A DNA stretch of 64,000 nucleotides from Delphinapterus leucas (taxonomy: Eukaryota; Chordata; Mammalia; Artiodactyla; Monodontidae), in assembly GCF_002288925.2 (NCBI RefSeq), contig NW_022098023.1:33459651-33523650 (forward strand), written 5' to 3'. The translations under genes and the position numbers were made by a program. Below the pieces are notes generated by a model. The model was not told the DNA's origin. It saw only the letters and a program-made list of their open reading frames with translations, and searched no databases. The first letter of the stretch is position 1; every line of letters starts with the position of its first letter. Below are positions 55,641 to 64,000 of the stretch, piece after piece.

Positions 55641-57560
55641 GAGATAGGAAATAAAAGCAAACTACATGTATATGCCCGGGATATTTGAATGTTAAATTTT
55701 AATAATTTCAGTAATATTTATATTAATATTACTGGTTTTAAAATTCCCAGAGAAGATATTTTGTATAATTACTTGATATGATATATTTAAAGACTGAAAT
55801 TTAAAAATCATCACTAAAGATTTTCTACCTCAGCTAAGATGTCTTTTCTGTCTACTCTCTTCTTTATGATGGAATAACAATCACTTCCTATCACACACAG
55901 AGTAATTCTCCATGTGCATAAATGCCTACCCTAGTGCCTCTTCCACAGGCTAAATATTTAGCCCAGTCTTACAAAAAAATCTAGTCCTGAATATTGTGCA
56001 GTTTGTTCTATGAGAAGATAAACCAGAGATCATTGATATGCCAGTGTGTAAAACAAAACTCTTACCAAAAAATCATCCTTTCATTGGATCATTTTGGAGG
56101 GACTTGTGTAATGATGTGTAGTGTGAATTATGTTTTTGAAATATTGGGATATGCATTCTGTTTTAATTTCCTTGTACTGTCTTCTGTGTAATCTTCCCAC
56201 AGGCCTCCATGTAGATATGGAGGTAGGGGTGGAATGGGGGGCCAGGGAGGAGAGAAGGATTAGAATTGTCAGATCAGGGATGCAAAAATAAAGTCACTAC
56301 TCAGTTTCTGAAGTTCATAATAGGAAGTTGCAGCAAGACATTAATTTTGAGAGAGAAATTTTGTTTGGGGGAAATGAATTCTCTATATTCTTTAATGCTC
56401 ATCAATACATTAGGATGAAGTCAAGAGGAATAACACATTTCTTCCAAAGTGAAGAGAGGATATCTCTTCTTGCTATAATCTAAATGCATAGGCCCATTGT
56501 CCTACAGAGAAAGTGGTTATGATATAAGACAGTGACTTTAACATATTTTGACTAAAGCCCTCGGAAAAAATGCATTGTGTCTCATGATTCAGTATACAAG
56601 AAGAGATGTAAAATGAATATATAACCATAGCTAAATAAATGCCTTAAAATGGAAATTAAAACTTCTTGAAATAATAATTTAAATTTATTTTGTCCTGATA
56701 TTTTCTTTTCTTTTTTTTTTTTTAAATAGGATGGAGGGCACAATTTGCTAAGGTGTTTCAACCTGAAGTTTGAGAGACACTGACAGGTGGAGGGATGTCT
56801 TTAGAAACATCCACATGAAGGGAATTCTAATAGCAGAGAAGCTTCGGAGTTTCTTGTTCTTTTTCCCCCTGTTTGATGTTCCTAATGAAGGGCACTTGCC
56901 AGGCTGTCCAGACCCATCCTGGTGGTATCGACATCATGGCGAGCTCAGTGGTCCAGCACGGTTAGGAAAAGGGAGAGCCTGGATTTTGTTCTCCAAAGCT
57001 GTCCTTGGACCACATGCAGCATGATCAAGGCCTAAGCATTTTCATGCACACCCAGCAGGAACACTAGTATCAGAGATAAACTAGTGGGTGTGGGCAGCAT
57101 TGGCGGGGCTGAAGGGGGCCTCTGAGGTAAGACTACAGAGAGGATTGCTGAGGTTGCTCTCATATGGCTTCTGAGCCAGCGTAGGTCATGGTGGCCAAGG
57201 CCTTCACCAGATCAAGGGAGAGCCCAGACCATGAGTTGTACCAACAGCAGACATTAATTTAACAGCAAAGGACAGAATTCATCATACCTCAGAGGTCACA
57301 CCAACCTTGTTTTTTAATAGAAATGGCCAAAATAGGGAGATAGTAGGGTCTGCTTCATACACACCTTCCAAGACTCCCGTGGGTACATCCCTTTAGGGAA
57401 CCTAACTGACATCCAGAATGCTCGCTGGGAGAGAATCTGGGTAGTGTAGTTTTTAGTTTTCCATTACAGAAAGTGAGTGAAATGAAAGTCCTCCACTTCT
57501 AGAATGCAGTTAGGAAATTAACTATACTAATAATATTAATAATGATAATAAAAACTCAGA
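55641..57560. other. Unique sequence with one hairpin and a GC-richer block
   Basis: A 9-bp inverted repeat CAGTAATAT / ATATTACTG lies at 55709-55717 and 55726-55734. Bases 56760-57450 are GC-richer; the 84-codon frame at 56770-57024 has no recognised motif. An acceptor-like T-tract/AATAG ends at 56729 but no matching exon frame is convincing. Confidence 0.4.
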
Positions 57561-57569
57561 AGTGTAAGA

Positions 57570-57790
57570 GATTAAATGTCCATCAAAAGAGAAGTTATTG
57601 GATCATAGTATTTGTCTAATAAAATAAAGTTATTGAAAAATAATGGTGATTTATGAGTACAAGAATCATTCAATTCTTTCATCCAACAAATGTTTATTAA
57701 GTTTCACTCTATAAGGTGCATTATTAAATGGAAAAGGCTTAAAGTCATGTTATATGACCCCATATGCAATTAAAAATCGGAATATATGTA
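57570..57790 (+). mobile_element. Possible old L1ME fragment
   Basis: TAAATGTCCATCAAAAGAGAAG, AATAAAGTTATTGAAAAATAATGG and CATGTTATATGACCCCATATGC resemble the L1ME3-type region, interrupted by an L2/MIR-like stretch. Diverged. Confidence 0.5.
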
Positions 57791-57794
57791 TGTA

Positions 57795-57970
57795 TATGTC
57801 AGGCCAGGCTTTCCATGGATTATTTCATTTAATTATCCAGACAACTTGTTATCCCCACTTCCCGGATGAGATAGATGAGGCATAAAGATATCAAGTAATT
57901 AGTCCAGCGTGAATTAACTTGTCCCATGGGGAATAACGCCAAGATTTAAACCCAGACACACTAACGACAG
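57795..57970 (-). mobile_element. MIR SINE
   Basis: Antisense MIR: TTATTTCATTTAATTATCCAGACAACTTG, CCCCACTTCCCGGATGAGATAGATGAGGC, and AGATTTAAACCCAGACACAC match in order. Confidence 0.8.
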
Positions 57971-58614
57971 AATGGGAAGTTATAATAATTTAGATTAAAG
58001 TTATAGGTAATCTGTACTGTTTTGAGTTATTCAAAGACCATCTCATTAATTTGGATTTTCAATGTGCTGGTATAATTCTGTAGGTAACCATTTTGAAGTT
58101 TTGGCTTTGTTCTCTTCATTAATAAGGACATATTTTTCAGTATTTTCTAATTAGCAATTTCAAAGACAGTATTAAATCTGGATACAAGAAGTGAATTGTC
58201 AATTTGCAGGTAACTTTACTCACATCTTCCTTATTTAATCATTTGCTCAAAAAATGGTGCTAATGTGATCTATGTATAAATATACTAGCTACATCACAGT
58301 GTTAGCTACACAACTCTCACATAACAAAACCACTTACATAGTTATCATATACTTTTTAAACTTTATTGAGTTATAATTGATATAAATATTTTACTTTAAC
58401 TGTGGTTTTGAAAAAAGAGATAAAATTATTTCAGATCAGTTTAATTAGTTGCTTTTTAAAATATTTAATAATTAATTATTATGAGACTTATAGTACCCTG
58501 AAATCATGTTTAGTTTTTCAGATCTAATTGTATATGTTCTTTGGATGTATCTATTACTTATTAAAAATATTACCCAAACTACTACTTTTATTTAGACACC
58601 TGTAAAAATGCTAT
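57971..58614. other. Unique AT-rich sequence with a small L1 end
   Basis: CTTTTTAAACTTTATTGAGTTATAATTGATATAAA at 58350-58386 resembles an antisense L1 3' end; otherwise no repeat or gene recognised. Confidence 0.45.
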
Positions 58615-58630
58615 AAAAAAAGCAACCTGT

Positions 58631-58828
58631 GGGGCTTTCCTGGTGGCACAGTGGTTGAGGGTCTGCCTGCCGATGCAGAGGACACGGGTTTGTGCCCCGG
58701 TCCGGGAGGGTCCCACATGCCGCGGAGCGGCTGGGGCCGTGAGCCCTGGCCGCTGAGCGTACCCTCCAGAGCCTGTGCTCCGCAACGGGAGAGGCCACAA
58801 CAATGAGAGGCCCGCGTACCGCAAAAAA
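58631..58828 (+). mobile_element. CHR SINE, short cetacean-deletion form
   Basis: GGGCTTTCCTGGTGGCACAGTGG to GAGAGGCCCGCGTACCGC and poly(A). The target duplication AAAAAAAGCAACCTGT is at 58615-58630 and 58829-58844. Three minus frames at 58588-58862 are readings of it. Confidence 0.97.
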
Positions 58829-58844
58829 AAAAAAAGCAACCTGT

Positions 58845-61800
58845 ACCCCTAACCATGGGCACTAGTTATGTCTTGGTCATCTTGTCCTCTTATACACTTT
58901 TTCCGGAAGCTCTTCTGTTTTCATGACAGTAACTGGTTTGATGCCTTGATTTCTCCCCAACCCATACATTTCTAACTTGTTTTTCACACGAGCTACATTC
59001 CTATATCTGTAGCTGCCATGTAGGATCCAGAAGACAGAGAGCTTCTTCTGTATTATTTTTTGATGCATCCCCACTGTCATTATGTGTGTTTAATGCACAG
59101 CAAGAACTTAAATATTTGTTAAATAAAATGAATAAACGAATGCATCTTCTGAGTAAATAATGCCGCTTTATTCATTAAGGTAAAAACTATATTCACTACC
59201 TGCTTTGTACCAGGTTTTATGCTAGACTCTAAAAACAGAAATATGAGCAATACACAGTCTTTTCACAGAGGAGATCAAGATCGATTTGAAGTACTAAATA
59301 TGTAAACAAAAATCTAATATGCTAGGAAAATAATTTGGTTGAATATAACTTAAACAATTAATTGTGTCAAATATGAGTTAATCAATCTAAAATGTGTGTC
59401 AAGAGTTTTCTTAAAACCTCCTTAGTATAGAGTAAGACTTGAGGTCTTTCTTTATTATTTGTCTCACAAGAAAGATACATACAGATCTGAAAGACTAAGC
59501 CAAATTCAGTTATCAGAGGCCCATCCGGAGTAGATGGAGGGGAAATGAGTCTCCCCAAGCAGGGGGTAGACCATAGAGGGAAGGTAGAGGGAGAGGGGTA
59601 GCACTTTGAAACTGACAGGGATGGTTGGTTGCCCATCTTGTTAGGGAGGGGGTTGGACTAGAAGAGGTAGCAAATAGCTTAGGAGAGCTGGATCAAGGAG
59701 ATGCTGGGAACAAAGGAATCAAGATCAGAGGAAATGAAGAAAAGGGTCATATTTATCCTTGGCGTGTTTCTCCTTTCTTCAGGTCTCCATTTCCACATAT
59801 TTGTTCTCTCCTTTCCTGAGCCTAAATCGACCTCTATTTCTCCCTCCTGCAGTTCTTAGTCTCATCTCAAATTCTACAATATATGAACTTACGTATGCTT
59901 ATATTTGTTTGAAAGAAATATATAGCTATATTTCTTCGGTATTTTTGTTATTTAAGTGAGTGAAATGTACTATATATTTGTCCTTAACAAGACTTGTCAT
60001 TTTCTTTTTACTTCTATGTAGCTCTTAAATATTTTTCCTTAAACATTTACTTCCATTTAGCTCTAGATTTAAAACAAAAAGTTTTTTCACTCCTGATACT
60101 CATAAGCCTTAAATTATGTGATATCTAGTCAACTATGATGTAACTTTCTTTTCAAATATGAATATTTTAGCACTTGAGACTTTGCTTCCTGGAGTATATC
60201 ATATTCCACCAAAGAGTATTTTAAACTAGCATGTCAGATAAGCTTTCAGCAGAACCCAAGTTTTCTCTGCCCACCCCTTCTTGTTGCTCTTAACCTGCAA
60301 CAACTTAATCCTTGCCCTGAGTGATTACTCAATAATTATTTTGTGGGAGGCTGAAAAGATTGCCTGAGGGCCTTCAGCCTGCAAGTCTGGCCCTGATGCT
60401 AACCTGGGGCGTGGAGTAAGGGAGGGGCGAACTGAATCTGTTCTTGGTGATTCAGGTTTTTAGTTAGCTGGAAGTGTCAGATGTGTGAAACTATTTACAG
60501 GCAAGTATCGAAAAGAAACATTTCTGAATCAATTAGAGGCATGTGAAATGTACACCATCCTTTTCAGCCAATCACAGAAGATGAAAGGTATCCCAGCAGT
60601 ATTGAAGAATGATTTAGTTTTAGAAGGATGGTTCTCAGACAAACATGTATCCAAGCATCCACTTTGTGCCTTGAATGAGCCAGAGTTACTGTAATCGTTA
60701 CCAGCTCTCTTCTTTTTTTCCAACATGTTCACATATCAGAAAGTTGAGTTCATGTAGTTTTTGATTTCTATGTCATGCAAAATGAGATGCATATTTAATG
60801 ACACAAGAAATTATTCAGTGTTCAAAAATAGGAAATCCAGAAAATGAAGGCATAAAGGTAAAAAAAAAAATCACAGCTAAGTATACATAAATTGAAAGAA
60901 TGCTCAATTAGAACAAAATGCCAATTCTGGCTTCTAATACTAGGTTACTTCTTAAATACAAGAGCTATATTAAAGATTATGACAAGCAATCTAATTAGAT
61001 AACAACACAGGAGTTTAGAAGAACCAACATAAATCTCATTACAAAGGGATAAAAATATTTTGGATCCATACTACTTGGTGAGGATATTCTCAAGCAACTG
61101 TTTGGTGGTGAGCTTTTAGGAAATAGAATAGCAAGAGAAGGGGTAGAAGATAAACAAGAAAAGTTAGGAGACTACAGAAAAAGTGGATAAAAAATGAGAC
61201 ATGTCTCAAAAGGACCAAAATATTAAGTTGGTGACTAATGTGATAAAATTTTATAACACAGGTTCACGTGCTTAAAATAAAAGTAAATTAACTTGAATCG
61301 CTCTAGGAGATCAGTAAATGATTAAAAGAACAACAAATATAAGTCACATTTTCCCTCCAACTCTGTTAAATTTCTAGACTTGAATAAGTAAGTGCTCTGG
61401 ACCCTAACTTAATATTACCTATTTAAAAGACTCTAACTTAACATTAGGAGATCCCAGACTCTACAATTAACATCCATAAACCATTAGCATAAACTAGCTC
61501 TGAACTGGTTTATAGGATTTGAATATCTATGACACTGTCTATATCCTTCTGGTCCTATACATTTTTGTCTGGGACATAATTGCCTGACTCCTCAAAATTC
61601 TATCTCATACTTAATTATATGTATGTGTAAATTTCTGTGCTGTGTAATTGAATATAGCAAGTGCTGGACATTTATTCATTACGATATCTACAAATAAAGT
61701 GAAAATTTACTTAGCTCCAGAAAACTGAAAAATAGAAAAAAAATCATTTAGACAAGGCATAAAATTAAGTGGTAACTAGGATGTCAAGACAGAAAGAATA

Positions 61801-62329
61801 TAGCAAAATCTTCATCTTAAAATCCTAAGGCTTTTTTCCCCCACGTACATTTGTTTGTGTTAAAGTTTTTAGCATCATAAGTATGAAAGGAATGAATGCA
61901 GATATTTTCAATTTTTTGTCTACAATATCCTTTTTTAAAAGAAATTGAATCAGCTAGAGAGTTAAATTTTCTATGTGAAACACCACAGAGAAACCGAACA
62001 AGTATAGAAAGTGAAAACAGTGATGTGGCATAATTATGAAAACTTCGAGAAGAGTCATGGCAAGTACAAATTGATTATAGACTTTAGTCTTATTTGTTGT
62101 GACATTTGGGGAACAAAGATTTAGAAATGCATGTCAGGGAAATGTTCACACACTATCCTATTCCGGTGGTCCTAGTTTCATTGGGGATTTGCATATATTC
62201 TTAAAATTATTTTACAGCTCTTTGACAATTTTCAAACAACTCTGGGACCTCAGCCTGCTTAGAATGAATGTAAAATAATGAAAGAGGAATGCACAGGATG
62301 GGAACGGCTTTTCCCAAGATCTCACCCTC
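58845..62329. other. Unique AT-rich sequence
   Basis: About 3.5 kb with no recognised repeat or gene. Bases 60230-60480 are somewhat GC-richer. All open frames are under 85 codons and show no domain. Confidence 0.5.
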
Positions 62330-62515
62330 AGAACTGCCACAGCCTACAGAATAGCCTGGGGCCAGTCACAACCTCAGCCTGTCAGTTTCCTCACCAGGGA
62401 AATGGGACAACAACATTTCTCTATCTGGTAGAAGTGTTAGGAGAACTAATTAATCTTTAGAAAGGGCTTTGAAATTCTTGGATAAAAGGTACTCAGTAAG
62501 TGCAAAGTGTTATTA
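62330..62515 (+). mobile_element. MIR SINE
   Basis: GGGGCCAGTCACAACCTCAGCC, CAGTTTCCTCACCAGGGAAATGGGAC, and GGATAAAAGGTACTCAGTAAGTGC follow MIR in order. Confidence 0.78.
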
Positions 62516-63023
62516 TGATTATTTTAATCGTTATGATTACTGAGTTGTTAAATGTGCATTGGTCTACTACCCTGCAAATTCTAGTCTGACTGGGCACTGT
62601 GGATAACATAGAAAATGGATTAAAATACCTAACTTTAATGACTTTTAATTTGGTTTACAGTATGACATGGGTGGGCAGGACAGGTATCTATTTATGTATT
62701 TCTATTCCTCCATATTTAAAATTAGCTTTTGTTTTTAAATTCTAATGGTAAAGTCCTATTTAATAGGTGAAAGGTACTAAATAGTGCCTTTTATCTCAAA
62801 GAGTCATAAAGTAATTTAGTGCTGAGTTTCACAAACTACCAGAACAGTACAAGTGTAGTCTGCACCAGCTACTCCTGGAAGAAGCAGACCCTGTTGCTTG
62901 GGGGACAACAAGAAAGAGGTTTGAAGGGTTTAGTGACCTGTATTCTCAGTAAGCCTTCCCTGCTTTATCCAGCTTTTAACCAAGACTCTGCTTGACATGA
63001 TGGGGAGAAAGTCAGGCAGATTT
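62516..63023. other. Unique sequence
   Basis: No repeat or gene recognised. Confidence 0.5.
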
Positions 63024-63037
63024 AACAAAGCAGTACA

Positions 63038-63401
63038 GGGACTTTCCTGGTGGTGCAGTGGTTAAGAATCCACCTGCCAATACAGCGTACACGGGTTCGA
63101 TCCCTGGTGCGGAAAGATCCCACATGCCACGGAGCAATGAAGCCCGTGTGCCACAACTGCTGAGCCTGCACTCTAGAGCCCATGAGCCACAACCACAACT
63201 CCTGAAGCCCGCATGCCTAGAGCCTGTGCTCTGCAACAAGAGAAGCCACAGCAATGAGAAGCCCACGCACAGCAACGAAGAGTAGCCCCCGCTCGCCACA
63301 GCTAGAGAAAGCCCGCATGGAGCAACAAAGACCCAACGCAGCCAAAAATAAATAAATAAATATATATTTAAAAAAATGGAATACATTTAAAAACAACAAA
63401 A
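63038..63401 (+). mobile_element. CHR SINE, full-length form
   Basis: Head GGGACTTTCCTGGTGGTGCAGTGG, B-box-like CGGGTTCGATCCC, CCACAACTGCTGAG modules, AACGAAGAGTAGCCCCCGCTC and AAATAAATAAATATATA tail. The target duplication AACAAAGCAG is at 63024-63033 and 63402-63411; extra bases separate it from the head. Frames on both strands at 63012-63516 are readings of the element. Confidence 0.94.
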
Positions 63402-63411
63402 AACAAAGCAG

Positions 63412-64000
63412 CATGTCGGGGGGTGCGGGTAATGGCATGGAGGAAAGTAAGAATTTCAAAGGAAGATTTTTAACTATAGTAGAGAAAATCGGTATGGAGT
63501 AATCAAAATGAGTCAAAAACTCACCCGTACGTTCATTTAGATTTTTAAAAATCCAGTGGTGAGGAATGGGGGGAACATAAAGAAATACAAGGAAACTGAT
63601 GTCAACATAAAATATTTTAAATCAAGATAACTCTCAGTGGTTATACCCCAATTAAAAAAAATAAAATAAAAAGAGAACTCTCAGTGGTGGAACAAAGTAT
63701 TTCAAGTTTTAATCATTTGGGTTTCTTGAACCTTCCATTTATCATAAGTGTTCCTCTCTCATGAATCCACATTACATAATAATATACAGAGGGATAAAGA
63801 ATAAGTATATGCATGAAAAATATTTATAAATCAGAATCTGATTTTATCTTTGTGTTTTGTGTATCTGAGTCTGATAGAAAATAGAAAACTGTTTCCTGTA
63901 ATCTAATTGTGTCTCATCTGTGTGCCACAAAACAAATGTAAAATCCAGGAATTTTTAGAAATCACAAGAATTATAATATTGAGTCCCAATTAACTAACAT
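63412..64000. other. Unique sequence at window end
   Basis: Starts with a G-rich GGGGGGTGCGGG stretch near 63418-63429; otherwise AT-rich with no recognised gene or repeat. Confidence 0.5.

Noticed and set aside
56700..56760. Splice-acceptor-like T tract ending AATAG at 56729
   Set aside because: No supported open frame follows in any phase and no donor or protein similarity is evident.
1..64000. CRISPR arrays, bacterial operons, phage or plasmid modules, rRNA genes
   Set aside because: None present. The regularly recurring ~200-330-bp units are SINEs in both orientations with different target duplications, not arrayed repeats with spacers.

Overview
This window is mammalian intergenic or intronic DNA, almost certainly from a whale or dolphin. 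The main evidence is 14 SINE copies whose head is a tRNA-derived sequence (GGGCTTCCCTGGTGG, then a B-box-like GGGTTCGTGCC or similar). They belong to the CHR family shared by Cetacea, Hippopotamidae and Ruminantia. Six are the short ~200-bp form ending in GAGGCCCGCGTACCGC plus poly(A), which I recall as the cetacean-deletion subfamily. Artiodactyl-type L1 3' ends and old mammalian L2, MIR, MER20, MER5A and MaLR relics fill in the rest. I cannot tell the species from the sequence.

I find no host protein-coding gene, rRNA gene, functional tRNA gene, CRISPR array or bacterial-type feature. Almost all the open frames are short chance frames in AT-rich DNA or readings through SINEs. The only recognisable coding relics are C-terminal pieces of L1 ORF2, the longest being the 275-residue frame at 20068-20895 on the minus strand. 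One stretch (47741 onward) has an acceptor-like site and an open frame and is offered only as a weak exon candidate.

Layout: 1-9.4 kb is AT-rich unique sequence with two CHR SINEs, a MER5A relic and an L1 3' end. 9.4-18.5 kb has L2 relics, one of them interrupted by an L1 end and a MaLR piece, two SINEs and a GT-rich repeat. 18.5-22.9 kb is a nested block in which a 2-kb L1 with perfect 15-bp target duplications sits inside an older repeat that recurs in the same orientation at 22.35-22.9 kb. 28.2-33.2 kb carries paired MIRs, a complete solo LTR with TATA box, poly(A) signal and 4-bp duplication, a GA/GT compound microsatellite, a long (~2.6 kb) L2 relic, a MIR and an L1. 33.8-36.0 kb is a pile-up of three SINEs and two L1 ends. 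37-46 kb holds a SINE, MER20 with an internal CA repeat, an LTR-like block, a perfect hairpin and an L1 with 18-bp target duplications. 48-58.9 kb holds an inverted pair of SINEs, long L2 relics in opposite orientations, an L1, an L1M end and two more SINEs. The last 5 kb is unique sequence apart from one MIR and one full-length CHR SINE.

Nothing here reads as a new multi-gene system. The value lies in the datable transposon stratigraphy (target duplications, nested insertions, SINE subfamilies) and in a few structural elements: the solo LTR, a perfect 14-bp hairpin, inverted SINE pairs and the possible LTR pair. Family names come from recognition of the sequence, not from a database search, and edges without target duplications are approximate.
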